Shown: positions 8,008-16,288 of the stretch, one piece after another
Layout of the letters: every line of letters begins with the position of its first letter
Numbering within the stretch: position 1 is the stretch's first letter
Origin: DATJPR01 sp035506295
GTDB taxonomy: Bacteria > Bacteroidota > Ignavibacteria > UBA10030 > UBA6906
Direction of reading: 5' to 3'
Length of the DNA stretch: 39,971 nucleotides
Assembly (NCBI GenBank): GCA_035506295.1
Contig: DATJPR010000051.1
Coordinates: 1 to 39,971, forward strand
Notes under the pieces: generated by a model
What the model saw: the letters and a program-made list of their open reading frames with translations, nothing else
What the model was told of the DNA's origin: nothing
Databases searched by the model: none
Program-made: the position numbers and the translations under genes

Positions 8008-8036
8008 ATTATAACGGGGGAAAACGTGAATGTCAA
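8008..8036 (-). promoter_or_regulatory. Consensus sigma-70 promoter of the five-gene ABC/OmpA/coiled-coil operon
   Basis: Reading the minus strand, TTGACA (8036-8031) is followed by exactly 17 bases and then TATAAT (8013-8008). Both hexamers are perfect consensus. Transcription would begin near 8001, leaving a leader of about 137 bases before ATG 7864. I see no known riboswitch pattern in this leader. A plus-strand TTGACA at 7999-8004 forms an inverted repeat with the -35 element and could be part of an operator. Confidence 0.85.
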
Positions 8037-8125
8037 TTATGCCTGCAATTCACAGAATAATCGCATTCCCTGACCCGTCCGGTCGCGTTCTTGCTGACGG
8101 TATACGTAGGTAGGAGCCAGGAGAT

Positions 8126-9397
8126 TCAAGGCTTCTTCGAGGAGAGGATTTCGATCCCTGCCAGGAGAACCGCGCCGATGCCATGCGGGTCGTTGAGCGG
8201 GGTTGGACGGTGGTAATAAGATACGAGGTCGTCGCTGACCCCGGTGCCCGCACAAACGCCCTCAAGCTGACCGCCATCCCGGATCTTGCCGAGAATGCCC
8301 TCCCAGCCCTTCAACGCGATGGAAAGATATCGCTCTTCGAGGTAGCCTTTGTTCACCGCCCGGGCGATCGCATAGGTGAACATGGCGCTGCATGAGGTCT
8401 CTTCAAAGGAATCATTCTTGTCAAGAAGTTGATGCCACAAACCCGATGGTCCCTGGTACCGGGCAATCCCGAGGATGTGCCGCTGAAACATCGCGAGAAG
8501 TTTTCCCCGTAGAGGATGCGACGCCGGAAGATGATCGAGGAGGTCGATTTGTGCCAGAATCGCCCAGCCATTGGCGCGACCCCAGAATGCGGCTCCGTGG
8601 CGATCTACGTCGGAGTACCAGTTGTGATACATCAGTCCGTTCGTCTCGTCAAACAAGTGCTTGTGGAAATTCAGGACCTGTCGCGCGCTTTCGTCGAAGT
8701 AACGATGTTCTCCCGTGAGCGCCCCCATACGGGAAAGTAAACTGACACTCATGTAAAGATCGTCGGCCCACATCGTCCATCGAACGGGACCCGGTCGAAC
8801 AAATGAGCTGTCGTCATTGCGCCAAAGCCGATGGAGCGTGAAGTCGGCGGCACTGTCGAGATACGCGCGATAGCGTGGCTGTTTGTCCTTCCGGTACACT
8901 CCGATCAGCGATGCACCCATGGAACCGCAATCATCGAGCTCCTGCATTACCAGAAATTGACCGAAGGGAAACGAGTATTTTCCTTCGTGAGAGGAACGGC
9001 CGGCGAATGATGGCCCCTGGTCAAAGGTGAAGCTCATGTCTTGAGCAACGTAGTCAAAATACTGCGGCGCATGGAGGAGCGTCGCGAGCCGCATTAAGCC
9101 GATGTTGATAACCCCATTCCAGTAACGCCAGTCTGCAAAGGGACTAGCAAGTTCCAGGCGCGCCTGTCTGGGCGCGTCCGCGGCATTCGTGTAGCTCTTT
9201 CCACTGGAGGAGTCGATGAACCGAAAGGCGTCGTGTTGCACGATCGCATTGGCAATCGTTCGCAATACTGATACCGTCCTGCTCGTGTCCTGGGCATCGG
9301 CGGGAGGTGGAAGCAGTGTGGTGGTGGAAATCCACACGAGTGCAAGAAGGGTAACGGTGAACCCCCGGTGGAGTGATCGAGGTCGTCGGTGTTTCAT
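8126..9397 (-). CDS. Secreted GH105/GH88-like unsaturated glucuronyl/rhamnogalacturonyl hydrolase
   Basis: Start placed at ATG 9397, giving 423 residues beginning with a Sec signal (MKHRRPRSLHRG then TVTLLALVWISTTTLL, cleavage after about ADAQ); a start at 9418 is also possible. The body is an (alpha/alpha)6 barrel of the Glyco_hydro_88 family: WTMWADDLYMSVSLL with the presumed catalytic Asp212, WGRANGWAI, GLWHQLLD, ETSCSAMFTYAIARA and NDPHGIGAVLLAGIE. Members remove the unsaturated uronic acid left by polysaccharide lyases from pectin-like oligosaccharides by hydration of the double bond. Together with the GH36-like enzyme at 1099 it points to use of plant or algal polysaccharides, although the two genes are separated by the ABC operon. 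It is divergent from the Memo-family gene at 9580. Confidence 0.85.
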   Translation of the reverse strand: MKHRRPRSLHRGFTVTLLALVWISTTTLLPPPADAQDTSRTVSVLRTIANAIVQHDAFRFIDSSSGKSYTNAADAPRQARLELASPFADWRYWNGVINIGLMRLATLLHAPQYFDYVAQDMSFTFDQGPSFAGRSSHEGKYSFPFGQFLVMQELDDCGSMGASLIGVYRKDKQPRYRAYLDSAADFTLHRLWRNDDSSFVRPGPVRWTMWADDLYMSVSLLSRMGALTGEHRYFDESARQVLNFHKHLFDETNGLMYHNWYSDVDRHGAAFWGRANGWAILAQIDLLDHLPASHPLRGKLLAMFQRHILGIARYQGPSGLWHQLLDKNDSFEETSCSAMFTYAIARAVNKGYLEERYLSIALKGWEGILGKIRDGGQLEGVCAGTGVSDDLVSYYHRPTPLNDPHGIGAVLLAGIEILSSKKP

Positions 9398-9579
9398 GGT
9401 ATTCCGGAGAATTGGCATTCGCAAAACCTGGGCGGGCAACACTGTAACTTCATGAAATCTTCCATCTTCTGCAAATATATCCAAGTTGATGGTCCTCTTC
9501 TGTTATCGTCATGACGTTGCATTTTCGCTTGAGCTGAAGCATATTTCGTCCTGAATCCCACCAAAATCCACTTGCTGCC

Positions 9580-10656
9580 ATGACTACATCCAATTGTGTG
9601 TCGCGCAAGCTCTCGATATTCCTGATCTCATCTCTTCTAACGATTCCGGCAATGTCCCAGTCGATCCGTCCCATCCGGGACAACGTCGGTTTCTGCTGGA
9701 ATGCGGTCGAGATGGATTCCTTGATGTCGTACCTCTCGGCTCACGGTGGCTACAGGCCCATCATCGAGGGGAGCGTCATCGGCGGCATCTCGCCGCACGA
9801 TGATTATCTTTATGCCGGACGGGTCTACTATCCCCTGTACACCATGGTGAAAGCTCCAGAGGTCATCGTCATTGGACTCACGCATGGCGCGGTCCGAAAG
9901 GAGATCGGCGATCCGAGGGGGATCCTCATGTTCGACGATTTTGATGAGTGGGCCGGGCCTTACGGACCTGTCAAGATTTCTCCAATACGGGCGTTCACGA
10001 TGCAACGTCTCGATACGTCTATGTGGCGAGTGAACAGCAAAGCGCAAACGCTGGAACACTCGATCGAGGCGCTTGTCCCATTCATCCAATATTACCAGCG
10101 CGAGGTGAAGATCTTTCCGATCATGGTCACTGCGATGCCGCTCGAACGGATGTCGCGCATTGCAGAATCGCTCGCATCGATCGTCGCGGCGTATCTCCGG
10201 GAACGGCACCTCGTGCTCGGCAAAGACGTGGCGGTGCTTGTCTCAACGGACGCAAATCACTACGGCAGGGATTTCGACAACGCCCCCTTCGGGGAAGATA
10301 GCGTCGCGCACGAACGGGGGACCGCACTGGACAGAGAGATCATCGCACGTTCGTTGAGTGGGACGATGGACGATGAGCATGTCCGGCGATTCACGGAATA
10401 TACGTGGGGTTCAAAGTTCACGGATCCAGGAAAGAGTCTCTGGTGCGGCAGATACTCAGTCCCCTTCGGAACGCTGTTCCTGGAAAAACTATCATCGGAC
10501 CTCAAGGATGGTCCCGTCAAAGCCGTGCCGCTACTCTATGGCGATACGTGGACGGAGAAAGTTCTCCCGGTACGAGGAACGTCGATGGGGACCACCGCGC
10601 CCTTCTCGTTGAAGCATTGGGTCGGATGGTGCTCCATCGCATTCGTGGCAAAGTAG
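9580..10656 (+). CDS. Secreted Memo-family protein (AmmeMemoRadiSam B-like)
   Basis: A 358-residue protein. Residues 10-26 look like a signal peptide (LSIFLISSLLTIPAMSQS), which is unusual for this family. Memo metal-site positions appear conserved: His73 in GISPHDDYLYAG, His102 in GLTHGA, His227 in STDANHYG and Cys289 in CGRYSVPFG. EHSIEALVPF (159-168) matches the conserved EHSIE..LPF motif. Memo proteins are related to class III extradiol dioxygenases and human MEMO1 binds iron or copper. No AMMECR1 or radical SAM partner is adjacent; the next gene is a beta-lactamase-like hydrolase 68 bases downstream. A periplasmic metal-binding or oxidoreductase role is plausible but not established. Confidence 0.82.
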   Translation: MTTSNCVSRKLSIFLISSLLTIPAMSQSIRPIRDNVGFCWNAVEMDSLMSYLSAHGGYRPIIEGSVIGGISPHDDYLYAGRVYYPLYTMVKAPEVIVIGLTHGAVRKEIGDPRGILMFDDFDEWAGPYGPVKISPIRAFTMQRLDTSMWRVNSKAQTLEHSIEALVPFIQYYQREVKIFPIMVTAMPLERMSRIAESLASIVAAYLRERHLVLGKDVAVLVSTDANHYGRDFDNAPFGEDSVAHERGTALDREIIARSLSGTMDDEHVRRFTEYTWGSKFTDPGKSLWCGRYSVPFGTLFLEKLSSDLKDGPVKAVPLLYGDTWTEKVLPVRGTSMGTTAPFSLKHWVGWCSIAFVAK

Positions 10657-10710
10657 TGCGTTGCCCGGCATTGAAACCGCTTCGCGAGTCCCGCAGTTCA
10701 CTGTGATTGA

Positions 10711-10716
10711 AGGAGG
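10711..10716 (+). promoter_or_regulatory. Shine-Dalgarno AGGAGG that fixes the beta-lactamase-like start
   Basis: A full AGGAGG lies eight bases before ATG 10725. It excludes an in-frame TTG start at 10707, because that would place the site inside the coding region. Confidence 0.8.
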
Positions 10717-10724
10717 ATCTCGTC

Positions 10725-12533
10725 ATGGATTTCAGAGTCCCGCTCCTTGTTGTGCTCACTGTTCTTTCTCGCGTGCCTTCTGCCGTGGCGCAGGAACCAG
10801 GAAGTCGGGAAAGCTATTCCGCGTTCATCGAGAAGTATCGGGCACATATTCTATCGGTTATGAAAGAAAACTCGATCGCAGGGGCGTGCATCGCAGTGAC
10901 GAGCGCAGACAGCATGATATGGTGCGAGGGTTTTGGATACTACGACGATCAGGGACGAACTAACGTGTCAGGGCACACCCCTTTCTTTATCGGCTCCATC
11001 TGCAAGGTCTTCACAGGCCTGGCGGTGATGCAGTTGTGCCAGGAGGGGAAGGTGTCCCTTGACGTTCCTCTGTCGACGTATCTTCCACAATTCACACTGA
11101 AGACCCGGTTTGGATCCACAGATGGAATTACTGCGCGGTTGATGATGACGCATCACAGCGGCATTCCAGATTTCGTTCGAAACAAGCTTACAGCGACACC
11201 GCCGCCATTTACTACCGTCCTGAATATCGTGAACGAGGATTATGCGACATATCCGCCGAACACCATATTCTCATATTCGAACGCGGGCGTTTCGCTCCTG
11301 GGAAACGTCATTCAGGAGGTTTCCGGGGAGAGCTATTTCACCTACCTCCGAGAACACCTTCTCGAGCCGTTGCACATGGATGAATCCGGTTTCTTCATTG
11401 GAGAAGGCGCCCCTGCATCGGTGGAACTCGGATACGATAGCAGAGGGAAAGAGCTCCGCGAACTGCCGGTTGTCGATGCACCGGCCGGGTGCGTTTACTC
11501 GTCAGCGTTCGACATGGCGAAATTCATGAGGATGATCCTCCACTTTGGACGAGTGGGGAAACGGAGGATCATCGATTCCATGGCGCTCGAAGAGATGATG
11601 CGCGTGCAAAATGACACCGTCTTTCTGGATTTTGGGAAACCGACAGGCCTTGTGTGGAACGTGTACGAAAATGCAGCGGGGCGATGCATAGAACATGCGG
11701 GTGGCTCGATCGCCCACCGCGCAGAACTGTGCATCGCGCCGGAAAGCGGATTGGGAATCATCATGATGTCGAATTCCGCTTCGGGCGGCAAGATGATGTA
11801 CGCCGAGAACTATGACATGTTCACGGATCTCATGAAGCTAAGAAACAAACCATCAAGGGTGCCACCCAACGCGGGGCCGAAAAACCGAAGGCACCCCCAG
11901 CACGATTTTGTGTTTCAGAAGGGGAAGGTCCCGACCCGGGAACTCGTTCCACTCTCCACGCTCCGAGAGTATTCCGGGTCCTACGGCTCCTTTGGATACA
12001 TCATTCCGCTCACGATGAGTGGGCAATCATTGAGAGCGAACTTGTTCGGGAAAGACGTTGCCCTTCTCAGCGTTGCACCTGCAGAATTTGCCCCGGTCGA
12101 AGTGGGTGATTCCACTGTGGCAAACGCGAGGACCAGGTTGTACTTTGAGCGGGCCGGCGATGCACTCCTTCTCGTCCAATGTGATGAGTGGGGAAACCAT
12201 AGCATCCTCGGTGAGAAGATGACTCCGGTCGACTTGGCTGCGCCCTGGACGAGAAGGATCGGCCTCTACTGTGACGACGGCGACCCCGGGACGTTTCAGA
12301 TGTTTTCGAATTTCCAACTCGTACAGGAGGAAGGAGTCCTCTGCCTGGGTATGAAATTCAATATTGAAGGGCTCGGGCCACCGGCGTTGATTGCACCGCT
12401 GAAGATCCTCAATGATTCTCTGGCGGTCGTTTACGGTTACGGCAGGTTTTCCGGTCAAGCCGTCCAATTTCGCTCGAGCGGCGGGAGCATCGAAGCAATG
12501 AAGTTCATGGGCTATACGTGCGTCAAACAGTGA
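10725..12533 (+). CDS. Secreted serine beta-lactamase/penicillin-binding-like hydrolase
   Basis: A 602-residue protein with a signal peptide (residues 1-23, ending SAVAQ). The class C beta-lactamase/esterase fold spans about 32-360. It contains the nucleophile motif Ser91-Ile-Cys-Lys94 (SICK), the second motif Tyr184-Ser-Asn186, and HAGG (324-327) in place of the KTG or HxG triad. Residues about 405-600 form a beta-rich C-terminal region (YSGSYGS, LLSVAPAEFAPV) like the lipocalin-like tail found in many members. These enzymes are usually D-aminopeptidases, esterases or peptidoglycan carboxypeptidases rather than antibiotic-resistance enzymes. AGGAGG at 10711-10716 sets the start. It probably shares a transcript with the Memo-family gene. 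Confidence 0.88.
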   Translation: MDFRVPLLVVLTVLSRVPSAVAQEPGSRESYSAFIEKYRAHILSVMKENSIAGACIAVTSADSMIWCEGFGYYDDQGRTNVSGHTPFFIGSICKVFTGLAVMQLCQEGKVSLDVPLSTYLPQFTLKTRFGSTDGITARLMMTHHSGIPDFVRNKLTATPPPFTTVLNIVNEDYATYPPNTIFSYSNAGVSLLGNVIQEVSGESYFTYLREHLLEPLHMDESGFFIGEGAPASVELGYDSRGKELRELPVVDAPAGCVYSSAFDMAKFMRMILHFGRVGKRRIIDSMALEEMMRVQNDTVFLDFGKPTGLVWNVYENAAGRCIEHAGGSIAHRAELCIAPESGLGIIMMSNSASGGKMMYAENYDMFTDLMKLRNKPSRVPPNAGPKNRRHPQHDFVFQKGKVPTRELVPLSTLREYSGSYGSFGYIIPLTMSGQSLRANLFGKDVALLSVAPAEFAPVEVGDSTVANARTRLYFERAGDALLLVQCDEWGNHSILGEKMTPVDLAAPWTRRIGLYCDDGDPGTFQMFSNFQLVQEEGVLCLGMKFNIEGLGPPALIAPLKILNDSLAVVYGYGRFSGQAVQFRSSGGSIEAMKFMGYTCVKQ

Positions 12534-12682
12534 CGCCGTCGAGCGTCGAGATCAACACCTAAACCAGGCCCTGTGCAGGTGGACCGATTCGCAACGACGC
12601 GTTGAAATTCGCACCGCAAATCGGTACCATGGGTGAACTCGCCGCAATCGACCGCACGAGGGCATCGAGGATAAAAGCTCCC

Positions 12683-13750
12683 ATGAAAAAAGATACTGCC
12701 TCACGCCGCAGACGCAACGGAAGCCAGCGGAGACACGTCGTTGCTCTCCGCACACCGCCGACCGCTTCTTCCAAACCCGCACTGCATGTCGATGTGCCGA
12801 CTAATGTGCCGATCCCCTTCGACATCGGGCTTGTCGATGCTATCAAGGTCAACAGAAGCGCTGTCGAAGCCCGGTCTGTTGAATTGGGGACACGTCGAAC
12901 GTTCAAGATCGAGGCACAAGCTGCATCGTACGTCAGCGCGATCCGATGCATGGACCTTACCACACTCGCCGGCGACGATACCGCGGGGCGCGTGGCGAGG
13001 CTCTGCGCAAAGGCTCTCGCGCCGCTGGAAGAAGAGACGATCGCGCACTTCGGTTTGGATGGGAACTCAATCACTGCGGCCGCCGTCTGTGTCTACCCGG
13101 CACAGGTCAAGACCGCCGTCGCTTGCCTGGAGGACCGCATCCCGGTCGCCTCCGTCGCCACGGGTTTTCCGACGGGTCAGACATTTCTTGACGTGAAGCT
13201 GAGGGAAGTTGAGCTTGCGATCCGGGCCGGCGCGAAGGAAATCGATGTCGTCATCAGTCGTGAAAAGGTCCTCACGGGCCGCTGGAAATCCCTCTATGAC
13301 GAGATCGTCGCCTTCCGGGAGGTGTGCGGCACGCGTGCGAGGATGAAAACCATCCTCGGCATCGGAAATCTGGAGACCCTGACGAACGTCGCTGCAGCCT
13401 CGGCTGTGGCGATTGCCGCAGGCTCGGATTTCATCAAGACCTCGACCGGCTTCGAGCCGACGAATGCCACGCTGCCTGGCGGACTGGTAATGGTACGGCA
13501 GATCAGGCGGTTCATGGACAGCGGGCTGCTCGGGAAACGTCGAGTCGGGTTCAAACCGGCCGGCGGCATCCGTACGGCAAAAGACGCAATGCTCTGGCTG
13601 ATACTCATGCTGGAAGAGTTGGGGGAGGACTGGACGAAGCCGGAGTTGTTCAGGATCGGCGCAAGCGGCCTGCTGACCGATATCGAAAGACAGTTGCGGC
13701 ATCTTGCGTTCGGCCGATACGCAAATGCGCAATACCATCCGATGGGTTGA
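12683..13750 (+). CDS. deoC: Deoxyribose-phosphate aldolase (DeoC), long form
   Basis: A 355-residue protein starting at ATG 12683; an extension to 12602 adds residues with no family match. It splits 2-deoxyribose-5-phosphate into glyceraldehyde-3-phosphate and acetaldehyde. The Schiff-base lysine is Lys252 in GSDFIKTSTGF. A second active-site lysine is Lys291 in VGFKPAGGIRT, and Asp188 in EIDVVI matches the E. coli Asp102 position. The length matches the longer DeoC group rather than the ~250-residue enterobacterial form; the first 35 residues are basic and probably flexible. The stop is eight bases before the aldehyde dehydrogenase start, so the acetaldehyde produced can be passed to the next enzyme in the operon. 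Confidence 0.95.
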   Translation: MKKDTASRRRRNGSQRRHVVALRTPPTASSKPALHVDVPTNVPIPFDIGLVDAIKVNRSAVEARSVELGTRRTFKIEAQAASYVSAIRCMDLTTLAGDDTAGRVARLCAKALAPLEEETIAHFGLDGNSITAAAVCVYPAQVKTAVACLEDRIPVASVATGFPTGQTFLDVKLREVELAIRAGAKEIDVVISREKVLTGRWKSLYDEIVAFREVCGTRARMKTILGIGNLETLTNVAAASAVAIAAGSDFIKTSTGFEPTNATLPGGLVMVRQIRRFMDSGLLGKRRVGFKPAGGIRTAKDAMLWLILMLEELGEDWTKPELFRIGASGLLTDIERQLRHLAFGRYANAQYHPMG

Positions 13751-13758
13751 GAAACCAC

Positions 13759-16176
13759 ATGGACAAAGAAAAGCTCTCATCATTGATCGATACGCTGGAC
13801 TACGGCCCGGCACCGGAATCGGAAGCAAAAGCCCGCGGATGGCTCAAGGCTCACGAGGCCAAGTTCTCCCACTCCATCGATGGGAAATGGCAGCTGCCTT
13901 CGCAGGGGAAGTATTTTTCGACAATCAACCCGGCCCGGAGCGACGAGGTGCTTGCGGAGATCGCACTGGGGACCAAAGAGGATGTCGACGCTGCAGTCGG
14001 TGCCGCACATCGGGCCTTTCCGGCGTGGAGTTCGCTTCCCGGACATCATCGGGCTCGCTTCCTGTATGCGATTGCAAGAGCGATCGCAAAACACGCCCGC
14101 GTGTTTGCCGTCCTCGAATCGCTCGACAACGGCAAACCAATTCGCGAAACGCGCGATATCGACGTCCCGGTGGTCATCAGGCACTTCTACTATCATGCTG
14201 GCTGGGCGCAAACGCTCACGGAAGAGTTCCCCGACTACCGGCCCGGGGGCGTGATAGCGCAGATCGTCCCGTGGAATTTCCCCTTCCTCATGCTCGCCTG
14301 GAAGATCGCCCCCGCGATCGCGGCAGGCAATACCATCGTCATTAAGCCATCGAAGTCCACGCCGCTCTCAGCGCTCCTTCTGGCGGACATCCTGATGAAC
14401 GAGGTCCGCTTGCCGGCCGGCGTGGTGAATGTCGTCACTGGAGATTCGAAGACCGGCACAATGTTGTATGAACATCCAGTTCCGTGGAAAGTCACGTTCA
14501 CCGGCTCGACGGAAGTGGGACGCATCATTCGGGAAGGAACGGCCGGCTCAGGGAAGCACCTGACGATGGAACTGGGAGGCAAATCGCCCTTCATCGTCTT
14601 CGACAATGCTGATCTCGACTCGGCGATCGAAGGGGTCGTCAACGGAATCTGGTTCAACGAGGGACAGGTCTGCTGCGCCGGGTCAAGGCTGCTTGTGCAA
14701 GAGGGGATCCATGATGAGTTCGTCAAACGGCTGAAGAGGCGGATGAGCAAGCTGCGTGTCGGCAATCCTCTCGACAAAGCTGTCGACATGGGCGCGATTA
14801 CGAACGCCGAGCAGCTTCGCAAGATCACGGAACTCATGGAGGTCGGGAAGAACGAGGGCGCCGTGATGTGGCAGCCCGGGAACGTCAAATGCCCGACCGA
14901 CGGATATTTCCTTCCTCCAACCCTGTTCACGAACGTCGAGCCGTCCTTCACGATAGCACAGGAAGAAATCTTCGGCCCTGTCCTCGTCACGTTGACATTT
15001 CGGACCCCTTCAGAGGCAGTCCAACTGGCAAACAACACCCGCTATGGGCTGGCCTCGTCGATCTGGTCGCAGGATATTGATACGGCGATGGACGTCGCAA
15101 GAAAAGTGAAGGCAGGGACAGTATGGATCAATTCGACAAACCTGTTTGATGCCGCATCGGGGTTCGGCGGCTACCGCGAAAGCGGCTACGGCCGAGAAGG
15201 CGGAAGGGAAGGAATGTACGATGTGTTGGTTGATGAATCTCACGCGGAAGCCGGCCACAGGGATTCTCTCAGTGCATTTCCTTCGCACGGCAGGACGAAC
15301 GAAACTCCGGTCGAATCCCATGGCAACGGAAGCGACGGTATCGATCGAACATACAGGTTTCTGGTTGGAGGAAAGCTGGTGCGCCCCGATCAGGCCGGGA
15401 GCTTTTCTATCTCTGCTCCTTCCGGCAAGCTTCTCGGCGTGGTTGGAGAAGCGAACAGAAAGGATGTCCGCAATGCTGTTGCAGCGGCTCGCTCGGCATT
15501 CCCCGGGTGGTTTGAATCCGCGGCGCATCTGCGTGCACAGATTCTGTATTTTCTTGGCGAGAATCTTGCCGTCGAGAAGTCCCGGTTTGCCGGAGTGATT
15601 CGCGACCAGAAGGGGTGTGACAGTGAGACGGCAGAGGCGGAGGTCGAACAATCAATCAGCCGTATTTTTGATTTCGCGGCATATGCGGACAAGTTCGGCG
15701 GGACGGTGCAACCGGTACTCGGACGGCGGCTCGTGGTTGCAGTCCGGGAGCCTGTCGGTGTGATAGGTATGCGGGCACCTGATGAATCACCGCTTCTGGG
15801 ATTGGTGTCCCTCATCGCCTCAGCGCTTGCCATGGCGAACACTATCGTGGTGGTCGCGGGGAAGCACCCGCTCAGTGCGATGGATCTCGTCCAGGTCATC
15901 CAGCATTCCGATGTTCCCTCCGGCGTCGTGAATCTTCTGACAGCTCAGAATCCCGATGCCATCGGCAAAGTTCTCGCAGAGCATGAGGATGTCGACGCGA
16001 TCTGGCACTTCGGAAGCGCCGACCAGTCGGGCGTCATGGAGAAGGCATCCACGAGCAATATGAAACAAACCTGGACGTCGGGCGGCACGCAGGTCGATTG
16101 GGAACACATTCGCCGGGAGAAATTGCTTCTGAAATCCACCCAGGTGAAGAATATCTGGGTGCCGTACGGTGTGTGA
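13759..16176 (+). CDS. ALDH16-type aldehyde dehydrogenase with active and degenerate tandem domains
   Basis: An 805-residue protein starting at ATG 13759; the frame is open further upstream but that stretch lies within deoC. Domain 1 (about 45-515) is a complete NAD-dependent aldehyde dehydrogenase: Asn173 in PWNFP, Lys196 in KPS, Glu271 in MELGGK and catalytic Cys305 in GQVCCAG. Domain 2 (about 535-790) repeats the fold start (YRFLVGGKLV, GVVNLLT) but lacks the Cys site; the corresponding region reads MEKASTSNMKQTW. The C-terminus STQVKNIWVPYG is characteristic of ALDH16. ALDH16A1 is the two-domain branch of the superfamily, of nearly the same length. Position directly after deoC suggests oxidation of acetaldehyde from deoxyribose breakdown. 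The stop codon lies at the edge of a repeat (16174-16288). Confidence 0.93.
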   Translation: MDKEKLSSLIDTLDYGPAPESEAKARGWLKAHEAKFSHSIDGKWQLPSQGKYFSTINPARSDEVLAEIALGTKEDVDAAVGAAHRAFPAWSSLPGHHRARFLYAIARAIAKHARVFAVLESLDNGKPIRETRDIDVPVVIRHFYYHAGWAQTLTEEFPDYRPGGVIAQIVPWNFPFLMLAWKIAPAIAAGNTIVIKPSKSTPLSALLLADILMNEVRLPAGVVNVVTGDSKTGTMLYEHPVPWKVTFTGSTEVGRIIREGTAGSGKHLTMELGGKSPFIVFDNADLDSAIEGVVNGIWFNEGQVCCAGSRLLVQEGIHDEFVKRLKRRMSKLRVGNPLDKAVDMGAITNAEQLRKITELMEVGKNEGAVMWQPGNVKCPTDGYFLPPTLFTNVEPSFTIAQEEIFGPVLVTLTFRTPSEAVQLANNTRYGLASSIWSQDIDTAMDVARKVKAGTVWINSTNLFDAASGFGGYRESGYGREGGREGMYDVLVDESHAEAGHRDSLSAFPSHGRTNETPVESHGNGSDGIDRTYRFLVGGKLVRPDQAGSFSISAPSGKLLGVVGEANRKDVRNAVAAARSAFPGWFESAAHLRAQILYFLGENLAVEKSRFAGVIRDQKGCDSETAEAEVEQSISRIFDFAAYADKFGGTVQPVLGRRLVVAVREPVGVIGMRAPDESPLLGLVSLIASALAMANTIVVVAGKHPLSAMDLVQVIQHSDVPSGVVNLLTAQNPDAIGKVLAEHEDVDAIWHFGSADQSGVMEKASTSNMKQTWTSGGTQVDWEHIRREKLLLKSTQVKNIWVPYGV

Positions 16177-16288
16177 ACTCACCCTGTAGTCCCTCTCTTT
16201 AAAAGAGAGGGACGGATCGCCGGCGTTTGTTCTGTGGGCAAAACGCCCCCTTCTCTTCATAAGAGAAGGGGGGAGGGGGATGAGTTCA
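16174..16288. repeat. Cloverleaf-like inverted-repeat element with 8-bp terminal inverted repeats
   Basis: The ends are perfect inverted repeats: TGAACTCA (16174-16181) and TGAGTTCA (16281-16288), extended by CCCT/AGGGGG. Between them lie three hairpins. A is a perfect 12-bp stem with a one-base centre at 16189-16213. B pairs GGCGTTT (16222-16228) with AAACGCC (16241-16247). C is a 12-bp stem with loop CAT at 16246-16272. The two outer hairpins share the CTCTT...AAGAG core. The element overlaps the ALDH16 stop codon and supplies the ATG of the next reading frame. It looks like a small non-coding dispersed repeat or MITE; copy number elsewhere cannot be seen here. Confidence 0.7.

Noticed and set aside
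7999..8014. Plus-strand TTGACA followed by TATAAC as a divergent promoter
   Set aside because: The spacing is only a few bases, so it cannot be a -35/-10 pair; the minus-strand arrangement is perfect.
13324..13758. Upstream in-frame extension of the ALDH16 gene
   Set aside because: It lies entirely inside deoC in another frame and matches no aldehyde dehydrogenase sequence; ATG 13759 starts the conserved protein.
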